From positions 1,488,001 through 1,552,000 of the forward strand of contig NZ_CP041666.1 in assembly GCF_007301515.1 (NCBI RefSeq): a DNA stretch of 64,000 nucleotides, read 5' to 3'. This document shows, in pieces, positions 8,802 to 18,697 of this stretch. Numbering within the stretch: the stretch's first letter is position 1; each line of letters opens with the position of its first letter. This DNA comes from Radiobacillus deserti (GTDB lineage: Bacteria; Bacillota; Bacilli; Bacillales; Amphibacillaceae). A program made the position numbers and the translations under genes. Below the pieces are notes generated by a model that made no database searches, was not told where the DNA came from, and saw only the letters and a list, made by a program, of their open reading frames with translations.

Positions 8802-9722
8802 GTGACAATCTATTTAGACGCAGTCTGGCTATTAAATATTTTGTTAGATTGGATGATTTTACTGTTAACTGTATCTATCACTCGTCTTCCTACAAAACGT
8901 TTCCGAATTTTTTTTGGTGCGTTTATAGCATCACTGCTCGTTCCTATTTCCGTCTTTTATCCTGACACTATCGTGATATCCCCAATTGGGAAAGTCATGT
9001 ATTCACTGCTTATCGTTTGGTGTGCATTCGGGTTTGGAAACTATCGACAATATGTGAAACAATTGTTGTTTTTTTATTTTGTTTCGTTTGCTCTTGGTGG
9101 CGGGCTCATCGGATTACATTTTCTTTTAGGTAATCAGTTTCAAGCAACAAGCAGTAGTATTTTAACCTTTCAATCAGGGTATGGAGATCAAGTTAGCTGG
9201 CTATTTGTAGGCATCGGATTTCCCATTGTTTGGAGCTTTACGAAATCCAGAATGGACAAGCACGCATGGGAAAAGTTTCGTCTTGATCAAGTATATGAAG
9301 TGACGTTGGAAATTAGAAATCAAAGTTTCACAACGAGTGGTTATGTGGATAGCGGGAATCAACTAGTTGATCCATTTTCTAGAAAGCCTGTGGTAATATG
9401 CGATCAATCTTTTATGAGTCATTGGTTTTCCAGTTCAGAGCTTCATGAATTAGAGGAGGCTCAAGAAAATCTCTCATTTGATGCTATTCCAAGTAAATGG
9501 GAAACATTCATTCAAATTGTCCCTTATCAAGGGGTAGATGGGAATCGAACATTTATGATTGTCATTAAGCCAGACCAACTTCAAGTGAAATTTGGTGAAA
9601 CGCAAATTTCTACCAATAAGATTCTTATTGGTGTTCAATTTGGAGAATTATCAGCAGATGGAAGCTATCATTGTCTTTTACATCCGCAACTGTTTAAACA
9701 TTCAGTAGCCACTTCCGCTTAA
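8802..9722 (+). CDS. spoIIGA: Sporulation sigma-E factor-processing peptidase SpoIIGA
   Basis: Membrane-embedded aspartic protease that removes the pro-sequence of pro-sigma-E after a signal (SpoIIR) from the forespore. About five membrane segments fill residues 1-145. The cytoplasmic protease domain has the motif SGYVDSGNQLVDP, with the Asp at residue 183, the same number as the catalytic Asp in B. subtilis. Start GTG at 8802 follows GGAAAGGAAG. It is followed after 29 bases by its substrate gene sigE. Confidence 0.93.
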   Translation: MTIYLDAVWLLNILLDWMILLLTVSITRLPTKRFRIFFGAFIASLLVPISVFYPDTIVISPIGKVMYSLLIVWCAFGFGNYRQYVKQLLFFYFVSFALGGGLIGLHFLLGNQFQATSSSILTFQSGYGDQVSWLFVGIGFPIVWSFTKSRMDKHAWEKFRLDQVYEVTLEIRNQSFTTSGYVDSGNQLVDPFSRKPVVICDQSFMSHWFSSSELHELEEAQENLSFDAIPSKWETFIQIVPYQGVDGNRTFMIVIKPDQLQVKFGETQISTNKILIGVQFGELSADGSYHCLLHPQLFKHSVATSA

Positions 9723-9751
9723 TTACAAAGAGATAAAGGAGAGGGGAACAG

Positions 9752-10471
9752 ATGATGAAATGGAAGTTGACCATTCGACTTTGGTGGTACAAACTTTTAA
9801 TCAAACTTGGGTTAAAAACAGATGAAATTTACTATATTGGTGGAAGTGAAGCTTTACCACCTCCTTTATCGAAGGAAGAAGAGCAAGAATTATTAAAACG
9901 TCTTCCGAAAGGAGATAAAGCAGCAAGATCAATGTTAATTGAGCGAAACCTTCGCTTAGTTGTGTATATTGCACGAAAATTTGAGAACACAGGTATAAAC
10001 ATTGAAGACTTGATTAGCATAGGCACCATAGGGTTAATTAAGGCAGTCAACACATTTAATCCTGAAAAGAAAATTAAATTAGCAACGTATGCTTCTCGGT
10101 GTATTGAAAATGAGATCTTAATGTATTTAAGAAGAAATAATAAGCTGAAATCAGAGATTTCTTTTGATGAACCGTTAAATATTGATTGGGATGGGAATGA
10201 ACTCTTACTTTCCGATGTTCTTGGCACAGAAGAAGATGTGACAACGAAGGACTTAGAAGTAAGTGTCGATAAAGGGCTGTTAAAGACAGCTTTAGAACAA
10301 CTGAATGATCGGGAAAAACAGATTATGGAGCTTCGTTTCGGACTAATAGGAGAAGAAGAAAAAACACAGAAAGACGTGGCGGACATGTTAGGTATTTCCC
10401 AATCTTATATTTCCCGTCTGGAAAAGAAAATCATTAGTCGTCTTCAAAAAGAATTTAATAAAATGGTCTAA
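9752..10471 (+). CDS. sigE: RNA polymerase sigma-E factor (mother cell, early)
   Basis: 239-aa sigma-70-family factor made as an inactive precursor. The basic/hydrophobic pro-region is about residues 1-28 and ends at [14 protein letters not shown], the SpoIIGA cleavage neighbourhood. Region 2 has [19 protein letters not shown] and [17 protein letters not shown]; region 4 ends with the helix-turn-helix [19 protein letters not shown]. It switches on early mother-cell genes, including spoVE and spoVM of this window. Cotranscribed with spoIIGA and closed by a terminator. Confidence 0.97.
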   Translation: MMKWKLTIRLWWYKLLIKLGLKTDEIYYIGGSEALPPPLSKEEEQELLKRLPKGDKAARSMLIERNLRLVVYIARKFENTGINIEDLISIGTIGLIKAVNTFNPEKKIKLATYASRCIENEILMYLRRNNKLKSEISFDEPLNIDWDGNELLLSDVLGTEEDVTTKDLEVSVDKGLLKTALEQLNDREKQIMELRFGLIGEEEKTQKDVADMLGISQSYISRLEKKIISRLQKEFNKMV

Positions 10472-10490
10472 GCCTTCATATAACAACGAT

Positions 10491-10527
10491 ACAGCCCTTG
10501 ATTTCATTAGAACTCAAGGGCTGTTTT
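10491..10527 (+). terminator. Intrinsic terminator between sigE and sigG
   Basis: ACAGCCCTTGA and TCAAGGGCTGT form a perfect 11-bp stem with a 12-base loop, followed by four Ts. It separates the mother-cell spoIIG operon from forespore sigG. Confidence 0.85.
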
Positions 10528-10557
10528 GCATAAAAATTCCTCTCTGGGGAGATACTG
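10527..10557 (+). promoter_or_regulatory. Sigma-F/sigma-G promoter of sigG
   Basis: TGCATA at 10527-10532 and GGAGATACTG at 10548-10557 are 15 bases apart. This fits the sigma-F consensus WGCATA-N15-GGNNANAMTR at every defined position. B. subtilis spoIIIG is likewise first transcribed by sigma-F in the forespore and then by its own product. The -35 starts inside the T-tail of the sigE terminator. Confidence 0.8.
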
Positions 10558-10594
10558 TTCACTGAATAACATATCTCCACAGGGAGGGTAAATC

Positions 10595-11374
10595 ATGACA
10601 AGACATAAAGTAGAGATTTGCGGAGTAGACACATCAAAGTTGCCCGTTCTTAAAAACGATGAAATGAGAAAACTATTTAAACAAATGCAAGAAGGGGATT
10701 ATTCCGCAAGAGAGCAGTTAGTAAATGGAAATTTGCGGCTCGTTCTAAGTGTTATTCAACGTTTTAATAACCGCGGGGAGTACGGAGATGATCTATTCCA
10801 AGTTGGATGTATCGGCTTAATGAAATCTATCGATAATTTTGATTTAGGACAAAATGTAAAGTTCTCCACCTATGCAGTTCCAATGATTATTGGTGAAATT
10901 CGCAGATATTTGCGTGACAATAACCCGATTCGTGTATCAAGATCTTTACGAGATACAGCATATAAAGCACTGCAAGTTAGGGAAAAACTTATAAGTAAGA
11001 CATCTAAAGACCCAACTCCTATGGAAATTGCAGAGGAAATGGGTGTTCCACATTCTGATATCGTGTTTGCAATGGATGCTATTCAAGATCCTGTATCCCT
11101 TTTTGAACCTATCTATAATGATGGTGGTGATCCAATCTACGTTATGGATCAACTTAGTGATGATAAAGATAAAGATTCTGACTGGTTGGATAAGCTATCA
11201 TTAAAAGAAGGTATGCACCGTTTAAATGAGCGTGAAAAAATGATCTTAAATAAGCGATTTTTCCAAGGGAAGACACAAATGGAGGTTGCGGAAGAAATCG
11301 GAATTTCTCAGGCACAGGTATCTCGGTTAGAAAAAGCAGCAATACAAGAAATGAATAAAGAAATGTTTGAATAA
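10595..11374 (+). CDS. sigG: RNA polymerase sigma-G factor (forespore, late)
   Basis: 259-aa sigma factor for late forespore genes. The N terminus VEICGVDTSKLPVLKN is the sigma-G signature. Region 2 reads NLRLVLSVIQRFNNRGEYGDDLFQVGCIGLMKSI, split here by no insertion; region 3 is near 110-160; region 4 has MEVAEEIGISQAQVSRLEK. Asn44 corresponds to Asn45 of B. subtilis, the residue reported to make sigma-G sensitive to the anti-sigma factor CsfB. GGGAGGG precedes the ATG. No pro-sequence, as expected. Confidence 0.97.
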   Translation: MTRHKVEICGVDTSKLPVLKNDEMRKLFKQMQEGDYSAREQLVNGNLRLVLSVIQRFNNRGEYGDDLFQVGCIGLMKSIDNFDLGQNVKFSTYAVPMIIGEIRRYLRDNNPIRVSRSLRDTAYKALQVREKLISKTSKDPTPMEIAEEMGVPHSDIVFAMDAIQDPVSLFEPIYNDGGDPIYVMDQLSDDKDKDSDWLDKLSLKEGMHRLNEREKMILNKRFFQGKTQMEVAEEIGISQAQVSRLEKAAIQEMNKEMFE

Positions 11375-11384
11375 GGTAAGCAGT

Positions 11385-11430
11385 AAGCTGACTTAAAGTC
11401 GTAGCACGACTCATAAAGTCAGCTTTTCTT
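11385..11430 (+). terminator. Intrinsic terminator after sigG
   Basis: AAGCTGACTT pairs with AAGTCAGCTT, with an inner GTCGTAGCACGAC hairpin, and is followed by a T-rich run. It closes the sigG unit. Confidence 0.8.
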
Positions 11431-11551
11431 TTTATCTTTTGTTCCTGTATCAAAAATTTGCCTGGTAACCAAATGAAAAAGTCCACTTTCAAGATAATCA
11501 GACAGCCTCTTGCATAGTATGTCTATATAGGAAATAAAAGGTGGGGATAAA

Positions 11552-11821
11552 ATGGTTACTCTATCTGAACTGCAAATAAAGGATATCATTGTTGTGGAAG
11601 AAGGAAGAAGACTTGGTAATATTACAGACTTAGAAATCGACGGAGAACGTGGCCGAATCACACATCTCATTGTAGGATTAAAAGGGAAAGTGATGGGGTT
11701 ATTCGGAAAAGATGAAGAAATAAAAATTCCTTGGGATCATATTTTGACCATTGGGAAAGATGTCATACTCATTCGTAAAAATGGGAATCCACAATTGAAT
11801 GCCACTCATTTAGAGGACTAA
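11552..11821 (+). CDS. ylmC: PRC-barrel protein, YlmC/YmxH family
   Basis: 89-aa protein with a single PRC-barrel beta fold, beginning MVTLSELQIKDIIVVEEGRRLG and with DLEIDGERGRITHLIV and KIPWDHILTIGKDVILIR. Members of this family sit next to sigG in many spore formers. The function is not established. It has its own ribosome-binding site (GGTGGGG) and stands alone between the sigG terminator and ylmD. Confidence 0.85.
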   Translation: MVTLSELQIKDIIVVEEGRRLGNITDLEIDGERGRITHLIVGLKGKVMGLFGKDEEIKIPWDHILTIGKDVILIRKNGNPQLNATHLED

Positions 11822-11878
11822 TCCTACAAAAATAGTCGATATATGATAAAATAAGTGGCATGTAGGAGGCGAGACCGC

Positions 11879-12685
11879 ATGACAGAACCTTTTCAACTTA
11901 ACCATCCCTCCTTTGTTTCCCTGGCCGATTGGGAGGAGTGGGATGAAAATCTTATAGCTGGAATTTCTACACGAGTTGGTGGCTATAGCACAGAGCCCTA
12001 TCGTTCTTTGAACTTGGGGTTGCATGTCCGAGACTATCCGGAAACGGTAGTTAAAAACCGACATAGACTAGCAGACTATATAGGGATTCCACTAGATAAC
12101 TGGGTGTTTGCGGAGCAAGTTCATTCAACGAATATTTATATTGTTTCCGAGAAGGATCGTGGGAAAGGAAGTACCGCATTAGAAAGTGCTATTCCTGCTT
12201 GTGACGGTCTTATAACGAAATCGAAAAAGACTATTTGTGCGGCTTTTTTTGCAGATTGTGTACCACTATTTTTCTTTGATCCCAACACCGGTTGGGTTGG
12301 AATTGCCCATGCAGGATGGCGAGGAACGGTAGATGGAATGGCAGCTAAAATGGTGCAAGCCTTGCTGAATCAAGGTGCTAATCGTGAAACATTGAAGGTT
12401 GCAATTGGTCCATGCATTGGTAAGGCGAATTATCAAGTGGATGATAATGTGATTCAACATATTCCAAAAGAATACCATCAAAGTGCGGTACAGCAACAAA
12501 ATGAGATCCATTATTTGTTAGATTTACAATCCTTAAATAAGGAATTTCTCGTAAAACAAGGAATACTAAAAGCAAACATATACACTACAAACTACTGCAC
12601 GTATGACGAAGAAGATTTATTTTTTTCACATCGACGAAATGAAGGGAAAACTGGTAGAATGCTTGGTTTTATCGGATATAAATAA
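11879..12685 (+). CDS. ylmD: Laccase-domain purine nucleosidase/deaminase family protein YlmD
   Basis: 268-aa DUF152/YfiH-family enzyme. Zinc-ligand motifs are seen in order: EQVHSTNIY (His), FFADCVPLFFFDP (Cys) and AHAGWRGTVDG (His). Homologues (YlmD, YfiH, LACC1) have been shown to act on purine nucleosides (adenosine deaminase and phosphorolysis); older annotation calls them polyphenol oxidases. ATG at 11879 has TAGGAGG upstream. It begins the ylmD-ylmE-sepF-ylmG cluster. Confidence 0.88.
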   Translation: MTEPFQLNHPSFVSLADWEEWDENLIAGISTRVGGYSTEPYRSLNLGLHVRDYPETVVKNRHRLADYIGIPLDNWVFAEQVHSTNIYIVSEKDRGKGSTALESAIPACDGLITKSKKTICAAFFADCVPLFFFDPNTGWVGIAHAGWRGTVDGMAAKMVQALLNQGANRETLKVAIGPCIGKANYQVDDNVIQHIPKEYHQSAVQQQNEIHYLLDLQSLNKEFLVKQGILKANIYTTNYCTYDEEDLFFSHRRNEGKTGRMLGFIGYK

Positions 12686-12699
12686 AGGGAAGGAGAGGT

Positions 12700-13380
12700 A
12701 TGTCCTTGTCACTGGAAGCCAATTTATCTACGATATTAAACAATGTTAGACAATCTTGCGAAAAAGTCGGCAGAAATCATGACGAAATTACCGTTATTGG
12801 TGTGACAAAATATGTTACAATAGAACGAGCACAAGAAGCAGTCGACAAGGGAATTTGTCATTTAGGGGAAAATCGCCTAGAAGGACTTATAGACAAATAC
12901 CAACATGTAACTGGAAAAGTACATTGGCATTTTATTGGATCTCTTCAGTCGAGAAAAGTAAAGGACCTCATCGACAAAGTAGATATGATCCATTCTTTAG
13001 ATCGAATGTCCCTTGCGAAAGAAATTCATAAACGTGCTACGAAATCAATCGATTGTTTTGTGCAAGTCAATACGAGTGGAGAAGAGTCAAAGCATGGTCT
13101 TCATCCAGATGACGTACATAGCTTCATAGAAAAACTAGCACCTTACACAAATGTCAGAGTGGTTGGTCTGATGACAATGGCGCCACATGTCGACGATGAA
13201 TCCATTTTACGTCAGACATTTTCAACATTACGAGCATTAAGAGATGACATCAACAAAAAGCAATTAGACTATGCACCATGTTCCTACTTATCAATGGGAA
13301 TGAGTAATGACTATCAAATTGCTATCGAGGAAGGTGCGACTCATATTCGTATTGGGACAAAATTAGTTGGATCAAATTAA
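12700..13380 (+). CDS. ylmE: PLP-binding homeostasis protein, YggS/YlmE family
   Basis: Alanine-racemase-like TIM barrel of 226 aa that binds pyridoxal phosphate and keeps PLP and amino-acid pools balanced; no catalytic reaction is known. The PLP lysine is in TVIGVTKYV (about residue 37). Other motifs are HLGENRLEG, WHFIGSLQSRKVK, and SMGMSNDYQIAIEEGATHIRIG near the end. The neighbour sepF starts 16 bases after the stop. Confidence 0.92.
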   Translation: MSLSLEANLSTILNNVRQSCEKVGRNHDEITVIGVTKYVTIERAQEAVDKGICHLGENRLEGLIDKYQHVTGKVHWHFIGSLQSRKVKDLIDKVDMIHSLDRMSLAKEIHKRATKSIDCFVQVNTSGEESKHGLHPDDVHSFIEKLAPYTNVRVVGLMTMAPHVDDESILRQTFSTLRALRDDINKKQLDYAPCSYLSMGMSNDYQIAIEEGATHIRIGTKLVGSN

Positions 13381-13395
13381 TATGGGGTGGAGAAG

Positions 13396-13812
13396 ATGAG
13401 TTTAAAGAATAAAATAAAGACGTTCTTTACAGATTACGAAGATGAATTTGAATATGTAGAAGAAGAAGCAGCGGACATTGATATTCCTGAAACACTTTCC
13501 CGGAAAAATCGAAATGTGGTAAGCTTAAAAAGCGTACAGAGTAGTACATCAAAGGTGGTGCTCTGCGAACCGCGTTCATACAGTGAAGCGCAGGAAATTG
13601 CGGATCAAATTGTGAATCGTCGCGCAGTTGTAATTAATTTACAACGTGTCGATTATGCACAAGCAAAACGTATTGTAGACTTTTTAAGCGGGACGGTGTA
13701 TGCCGTATCTGGTCAAATCCAAAAGCTTGGAGATAATACGTTTCTTTGTACACCTGATAACGTTGATGTTTCAGGTTCAATCTCGGACATGCTTGAAGAG
13801 GAAGAGTACTGA
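13396..13812 (+). CDS. sepF: Cell division protein SepF
   Basis: 138-aa protein that polymerises into rings, bundles FtsZ and anchors it to the membrane. It has an N-terminal amphipathic membrane-binding helix ([11 protein letters not shown]), an acidic linker, and the SepF core (about residues 55-135) with [19 protein letters not shown] and [24 protein letters not shown] at 13396 is chosen because GGGGTGG lies five bases upstream and the N terminus matches the family. Confidence 0.94.
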   Translation: MSLKNKIKTFFTDYEDEFEYVEEEAADIDIPETLSRKNRNVVSLKSVQSSTSKVVLCEPRSYSEAQEIADQIVNRRAVVINLQRVDYAQAKRIVDFLSGTVYAVSGQIQKLGDNTFLCTPDNVDVSGSISDMLEEEEY

Positions 13813-13838
13813 GCTGTCTAACTAAAGGGTGATAGGTA

Positions 13839-14099
13839 ATGGATTTGTTGTTTACACTATTATATTACGCAATCCAATTTTACACGTTTGCGTTGATTGC
13901 GTATATTCTTTTATCCTGGTTCCCAGGAGCAAGAGAATCTTCTTTCGGGGAGTTCTTGGGTCGAATTTGCGAACCATATTTAGAACCATTTCGGAAGATT
14001 ATTCCACCACTTGGTATGATCGATATCTCTCCAATTGTGGCTATTCTTGTACTAAGATTTGCAATAAATGGATTAACGGTTTTATTTAGCATGCTTTAG
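13839..14099 (+). CDS. ylmG: YggT-family membrane protein YlmG
   Basis: 86-aa protein with two membrane helices (about residues 3-23 and 60-83) joined by the conserved loop [32 protein letters not shown]. The family is linked to septation or nucleoid/FtsZ arrangement in several bacteria and chloroplasts, but the mechanism is unclear. It lies 26 bases after sepF. Confidence 0.9.
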   Translation: MDLLFTLLYYAIQFYTFALIAYILLSWFPGARESSFGEFLGRICEPYLEPFRKIIPPLGMIDISPIVAILVLRFAINGLTVLFSML

Positions 14100-14114
14100 G
14101 TATTGGGAGAGTAA

Positions 14115-14142
14115 AAGCTTGGTCTTAGCCAGGCTTTTTTCT
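14115..14142 (+). terminator. Intrinsic terminator after ylmG
   Basis: AAGCTTGG pairs with CCAGGCTT (one G-U pair) around a TCTTAG loop, followed by a T-run. ylmH begins only 23 bases later, so some read-through is likely. Confidence 0.6.
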
Positions 14143-14164
14143 TGTTAAGAGAGGGAGGTTCATT

Positions 14165-14938
14165 ATGGATTTATACCAACATTTTCGAAAAGAAGAACAA
14201 CCATTTATTGATCAAGTCCTCTCTTGGAAGGAAGACGTGAGTAGAAATCATATTGTAAAACTTAGTGATTTTTTAGATCCTAGAGAACAAATGATTTTTT
14301 CCTCTCTTATTGGGAAGGATTCAGAATTCAAGCATGATGTGTTTGGTGGAGACCCGTCCGCAGAACGGAAAAAAGCGATCCTTGCTCCATTTTATGAAGA
14401 GATTACTTCTGATCATTTTGAGATTGTGCTTTTAGAGGCAAGCTATCCCGAAAAGTTTGTTACGCTAGAACACAGAGATGTGTTGGGGGCTTTTTTATCG
14501 CTCGGTATTCAACGTAAAAAACTTGGTGATCTTACTGTCAAAGATGGAACGGTTCAAATAGTAGTGAGTTCTGATATTTCTCCGTATGTCCTAACTAATT
14601 TAACAGAAATTAAAAAGGCGAAAGTGCAATTTAAAGAGGTTTCTCTAGATAATAAGCTCCCGAACGATTCACAATGGGTTCCGCAAGAAAGCACTATTTC
14701 TTCCTTGCGATTAGATGTTGTCCTGAAAGAAACCTATCGTATGTCTCGTCAGCAAGCAAATGGATATATCCAAAAAGGATTAGTGAAAGTTAATTTTCGT
14801 ACAGTGGAAGACCCGTCATTTGCAATCCAGCAAGAGGATATGATATCCGTTAGAGGAAAAGGAAGAAGTAGATTAAAGAGTATTCAAGGACTTACAAAAA
14901 AAGAGAAATATAAAGTAACGATTGAAAAATTGAATTAA
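14165..14938 (+). CDS. ylmH: S4-domain RNA-binding protein YlmH
   Basis: 257-aa protein with an N-terminal region of RNA-binding fold and a C-terminal S4 domain (about residues 180-240) containing SSLRLDVVLKETYRMSRQQANGYIQKGLVKVN. Homologues bind stalled large ribosomal subunits; B. subtilis YlmH acts in ribosome-associated quality control together with RqcH, which is also in this window. The ribosome-binding site GAGGGAGG precedes the ATG. Confidence 0.9.
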   Translation: MDLYQHFRKEEQPFIDQVLSWKEDVSRNHIVKLSDFLDPREQMIFSSLIGKDSEFKHDVFGGDPSAERKKAILAPFYEEITSDHFEIVLLEASYPEKFVTLEHRDVLGAFLSLGIQRKKLGDLTVKDGTVQIVVSSDISPYVLTNLTEIKKAKVQFKEVSLDNKLPNDSQWVPQESTISSLRLDVVLKETYRMSRQQANGYIQKGLVKVNFRTVEDPSFAIQQEDMISVRGKGRSRLKSIQGLTKKEKYKVTIEKLN

Positions 14939-14969
14939 TTTTTATATTTTGCAGGATTATCTTGGTTTC

Positions 14970-14976
14970 TGTCGAA
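14970..14976 (+). promoter_or_regulatory. Spo0A box upstream of divIVA
   Basis: TGTCGAA is an exact match to the 0A box TGNCGAA (consensus form TGTCGAA). It lies 70 bases before the divIVA start. It suggests Spo0A control of divIVA at the start of sporulation. A 7-base site alone is weak evidence. Confidence 0.45.
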
Positions 14977-15046
14977 TTTTAAGATAGATATCATTACGAT
15001 TTTTATGGATATTGGACAATAGCTATTTTAAGGGAGGTCGTCTTTC

Positions 15047-15541
15047 GTGCCATTAACGCCATTAGATATTCATAATAAGGAATTTACAAGAGGTTTTAGA
15101 GGATATGACGAGGATGAAGTAAATGAGTTCCTCGATCAAGTGATTAAGGACTACGAATTATTAATTCGTGAAAAGAAAGAGCTTAAAGAAAAGGTAGATT
15201 ACCTAAATGAGAAATTAGGTCATTTTACAAATATTGAAGAAACATTAAATAAATCAATTCTTATTGCACAGGAAACCGCAGAAGAAGTAAAAGGAAATGC
15301 AGCCAAAGAATCGAAGCTTATTATTAAAGAAGCGGAGAAAAATGCGGACCGAATTATAAACGAAGCCTTGCATAAATCGAGAAAGATTTCGATTGAAGTA
15401 GAAGAGCTAAAGAAACAAGCAAAGGTATTTCGTACACGTTTGAAAATGTTGGTAGAAGCGCAGCTTGATCTGATCGAAAATGGAGATTGGGATGGGCTAT
15501 TTGATGTAGATCTTGGAGATGGACAAGGTCGAGAGGAGTAA
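15047..15541 (+). CDS. divIVA: Cell-pole/septum scaffold protein DivIVA
   Basis: 164-aa coiled-coil protein that binds negatively curved membrane at septa and poles, recruits MinJ/MinCD and anchors the chromosome (RacA) in sporulation. The N-terminal lipid-binding domain has PLTPLDIHNKEFTRGFRGYDE and DEVNEFLDQVIKDYE. Two coiled-coil stretches follow (about 30-60 and 70-145), then a short acidic tail. Start GTG at 15047 follows AGGGAGG. Confidence 0.96.
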   Translation: MPLTPLDIHNKEFTRGFRGYDEDEVNEFLDQVIKDYELLIREKKELKEKVDYLNEKLGHFTNIEETLNKSILIAQETAEEVKGNAAKESKLIIKEAEKNADRIINEALHKSRKISIEVEELKKQAKVFRTRLKMLVEAQLDLIENGDWDGLFDVDLGDGQGREE

Positions 15542-15557
15542 GTTTTCTTGTTCGGGC

Positions 15558-15586
15558 TTGACGTTAATCGTAATATTACATATAAT
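15558..15586 (+). promoter_or_regulatory. Sigma-A promoter of the ileS T-box transcript
   Basis: TTGACG at 15558-15563 and TATAAT at 15581-15586 with a 17-base spacer form a near-consensus vegetative promoter. It starts 16 bases after the divIVA stop and would drive the T-box leader and ileS. Confidence 0.85.
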
Positions 15587-15619
15587 TCATTAACAAAAGA
15601 CCAAGATTTCATGTAAATG

Positions 15620-15882
15620 ATGAGACATACAATGACAGGGACAGTATAAAAGTGCTTCACTGGTAAAAGCGATTCAGGGATGGTGGAAGCCTGATCCAAA
15701 CACTTTTAGAACATCACCCTTAAGTATCCATTCGAAAAGATACCTGAGTAGAGATGGACGGTTCATTCCCGTTACGAATAGCTAAGAGGATTATGAAGTA
15801 TGAGTAAAATTTCATAATCTATAAGGGTGGTACCGCGAGTCCTTCTCGTCCCTTTTGGGATTAGAGGGGCTCTTTTATTTTT
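15620..15882 (+). promoter_or_regulatory. T-box leader controlling ileS, AUC specifier
   Basis: tRNA-sensing leader RNA. Stem I shows an AGTA element near 15643, an apical region CAGGGATGGTGGAAGCCTG (15676-15694), and a specifier loop GAACATCACC with the isoleucine codon ATC at 15713-15715. The T-box core GGTGGTACCGCG ends at 15837. The terminator stem runs from about 15836 to 15872 (arms near GAGTCC and GGGGCTC) and is followed by a T-run. Uncharged tRNA-Ile would stabilise the antiterminator and allow ileS transcription. Confidence 0.93.
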
Positions 15883-15928
15883 GTTCGAAAGTAAGGTCTT
15901 TCCGCAATAAAAAAGGAGGAACACGAAG

Positions 15929-18691
15929 ATGGATTATAAACAAACATTATTAATGCCTCAAACAGAATTTCCTATGCGAGGTAACTTGCCAAATAAAGAG
16001 CCAAAAATGCAAGAAGAATGGGATCAAATGAATATGTACGAGAAGGTGCAAAAACGTACAGAAGGACGTCCGCTTTTTGTTTTACATGATGGACCTCCGT
16101 ATGCTAATGGAGATATTCACATGGGGCATGCGATGAACAAAGTGTTAAAGGATTTCATCGTTCGTTATAAATCAATGGCAGGCTTTCATGCTCCGTATGT
16201 ACCAGGTTGGGATACACATGGATTACCGATTGAATCTGCATTAGCAAAGAAAAAAATCGACCGTAAGAAAATGACAGTAGCTGAATTCCGTCAAAAATGT
16301 GCAGAATATGCCTTAGAACAAGTAGATCGTCAACGTACTCAGTTTAAACAATTAGGCGTACGTGGAGACTGGGAAAATCCTTATATCACGTTAACGAAAG
16401 ACTATGAAGCAGCACAAATCAAAGTGTTTGGAGAAATGGCACGTAAAGGGTATATATATAAAGGGTTAAAGCCAGTTTATTGGTCTCCTTCTTCTGAATC
16501 TGCATTAGCAGAAGCAGAAATTGAATATCAAGACAAACGGTCTGCATCGATTTACGTAGCATTCCAGGTTAAGGACGGAAAAGCCTTGTTAAAAGGAGAC
16601 GAAAAGTTCATCATCTGGACGACTACGCCTTGGACAATACCAGCTAACCTAGCAATTAGCTTACATCCGAATCTAGAATACGCGGTCGTAAAAGTAAACA
16701 ACGACAAGTTTATTGTGGCGAATGATATGTTAGAGGAAGTCACAACAAAACTTGAGTGGGAAAACACAGAAGTTGTTCAAACTTTTAAAGGACAACAAGC
16801 AGAAAATCTAGTTGCACAGCACCCGTTCTATGATCGGGATTCTTTAATCGTATTAGGGGAACATGTTACAACAGAAAGTGGTACAGGACTTGTCCATACT
16901 GCTCCTGGACACGGGGAAGATGACTTTTTAGTTGGGAAGAAGTACGGATTAGAAGTTCTATGTCCAGTAGACGAAAAAGGGAATTTCACGGAAGAAGCGC
17001 CTGGTTTTGAAGGGTTGTTCTACGATAAAGCCAATAAAGAAATCACGCAAAAGCTAGAAGAAGTTGGAGCATTATTAAAACTAGAATTTATTACACACTC
17101 GTATCCACATGATTGGAGAACGAAGAAACCTACTATTTTCAGAGCAACGAATCAATGGTTTGCTTCGATAAAAGATTTTCGAGATGAAATTTTAGAAGAA
17201 ATTAAACAAGTACAATGGTACCCAGGTTGGGGAGAAACTAGACTCTTCAATATGGTGCGAGATCGTGAGGATTGGTGTATTTCTCGCCAACGTACGTGGG
17301 GTGTTCCAATTCCGGTATTTTACGCAGAAGACCGTACACCAATCATTACAGAGGAAACAATTAATCACGTTTCTGATCTATTTGCAGAGCATGGGTCTAA
17401 CATCTGGTTCGAATGGGATGCAAAAGAGCTTTTACCAGAAGGGTTTACGTCCGAGCATAGTCCGAATGGCCAGTTCACCAAAGAAACAGATATCATGGAT
17501 GTTTGGTTCGATTCTGGTTCCTCTCATCAAGGGGTATTAGAAGGACGACCTGAATTACAAAGACCTGCAGATGTTTATTTAGAAGGTTCCGATCAATATC
17601 GTGGTTGGTTTAACTCTTCTTTATCAACAGCGGTTGCTGTAACAGGTAAAGCTCCGTATAAAACGATCATTAGTCACGGGTTTACGTTAGACGGGCAAGG
17701 TCGTAAGATGAGTAAATCAATCGGAAATACAGTAGTACCTTCTAAAATTATGAAGCAATACGGTGCGGACATTCTTCGTTTATGGGTTGCATCTGTAGAT
17801 TATCAAGCCGATGTTCGTATTTCAGACGAAATAATTAAACAAACATCAGAAGGATACCGTAAAATCCGTAATACGTTCCGCTTTATGCTTGGAAATTTAC
17901 ACGGATTTGATCCTAGCAAGCACCGTGTAGCAGAAAAAGACTTGCAAGAAGTAGATAAATATATGCTTGTGAAGCTACAAGATTTGATTAAGAAAGTTCG
18001 TCATGCGTATGACCATTATGAATTTTCTACGATCTATTCAAATATTCACAACTTCTGTTCAATCGATCTGAGCTCCTTCTACTTAGATTTTGCGAAAGAT
18101 ATTATTTATATCGAAGCGGAAAATAGCCCAAGAAGAAGAAGTATTCAAACGGTGTACTATGATATCGTTACAGCATTAGTTAAAATGCTATCACCAATTC
18201 TTACACACACCGCTGAAGAGGTGTGGGCTTACATCCCAGGAGTGGAAGATGAAAGTGTTCAATTGACGGATATGCCAGAAGCTGTTGAAGTAGAAGGTCA
18301 AGATGAGCTAAAAGCAAAATGGGACTTGTTCATGGAAGTGCGTGACGATGTCTTAAAAGCACTGGAAGAAGCACGTACTGCTAAAACAATTGGTAAGTCG
18401 TTAGAAGCTAAGATTACAATCGTACCAAAATCAGAGCAAATGAAACAATTGCTTGAGAATGTAGTGGATATTCATCAGTTATTTATCGTATCTGAAGCAG
18501 TAATTACCAATGAAGCAAGTGGTGCTAATGAGTATGAACATGTTTCAGTTTTAGTTGAGAAGCATGACGGAGAGCGTTGCGAACGATGCTGGGTTGCATC
18601 AGACACAGTCGGCACTGATTCAGAACATCCTGAGTTATGTGACCGTTGTGCATCCATTGTCAAAGAACATTATGCTCACGTAGCGGAATAA
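15929..18691 (+). CDS. ileS: Isoleucyl-tRNA synthetase
   Basis: 920-aa class I aminoacyl-tRNA synthetase that charges tRNA-Ile and edits valine. The HIGH-type motif [15 protein letters not shown] is near residues 57-71, the editing domain (CP1) spans about 200-400 with [12 protein letters not shown], and the KMSKS motif [12 protein letters not shown] is near 591. The anticodon-binding domain follows, and the C terminus has a four-Cys zinc site (CERCW and CDRCA). AAGGAGG precedes the ATG. It is regulated by the T-box leader and closed by a terminator. Confidence 0.97.
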   Translation: MDYKQTLLMPQTEFPMRGNLPNKEPKMQEEWDQMNMYEKVQKRTEGRPLFVLHDGPPYANGDIHMGHAMNKVLKDFIVRYKSMAGFHAPYVPGWDTHGLPIESALAKKKIDRKKMTVAEFRQKCAEYALEQVDRQRTQFKQLGVRGDWENPYITLTKDYEAAQIKVFGEMARKGYIYKGLKPVYWSPSSESALAEAEIEYQDKRSASIYVAFQVKDGKALLKGDEKFIIWTTTPWTIPANLAISLHPNLEYAVVKVNNDKFIVANDMLEEVTTKLEWENTEVVQTFKGQQAENLVAQHPFYDRDSLIVLGEHVTTESGTGLVHTAPGHGEDDFLVGKKYGLEVLCPVDEKGNFTEEAPGFEGLFYDKANKEITQKLEEVGALLKLEFITHSYPHDWRTKKPTIFRATNQWFASIKDFRDEILEEIKQVQWYPGWGETRLFNMVRDREDWCISRQRTWGVPIPVFYAEDRTPIITEETINHVSDLFAEHGSNIWFEWDAKELLPEGFTSEHSPNGQFTKETDIMDVWFDSGSSHQGVLEGRPELQRPADVYLEGSDQYRGWFNSSLSTAVAVTGKAPYKTIISHGFTLDGQGRKMSKSIGNTVVPSKIMKQYGADILRLWVASVDYQADVRISDEIIKQTSEGYRKIRNTFRFMLGNLHGFDPSKHRVAEKDLQEVDKYMLVKLQDLIKKVRHAYDHYEFSTIYSNIHNFCSIDLSSFYLDFAKDIIYIEAENSPRRRSIQTVYYDIVTALVKMLSPILTHTAEEVWAYIPGVEDESVQLTDMPEAVEVEGQDELKAKWDLFMEVRDDVLKALEEARTAKTIGKSLEAKITIVPKSEQMKQLLENVVDIHQLFIVSEAVITNEASGANEYEHVSVLVEKHDGERCERCWVASDTVGTDSEHPELCDRCASIVKEHYAHVAE

Positions 18692-18697
18692 GTTATA

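Noticed and set aside
9832..10386. 184-aa minus-strand frame over sigE
   Set aside because: Ser-rich antisense shadow; sigE is fully conserved on the + strand.
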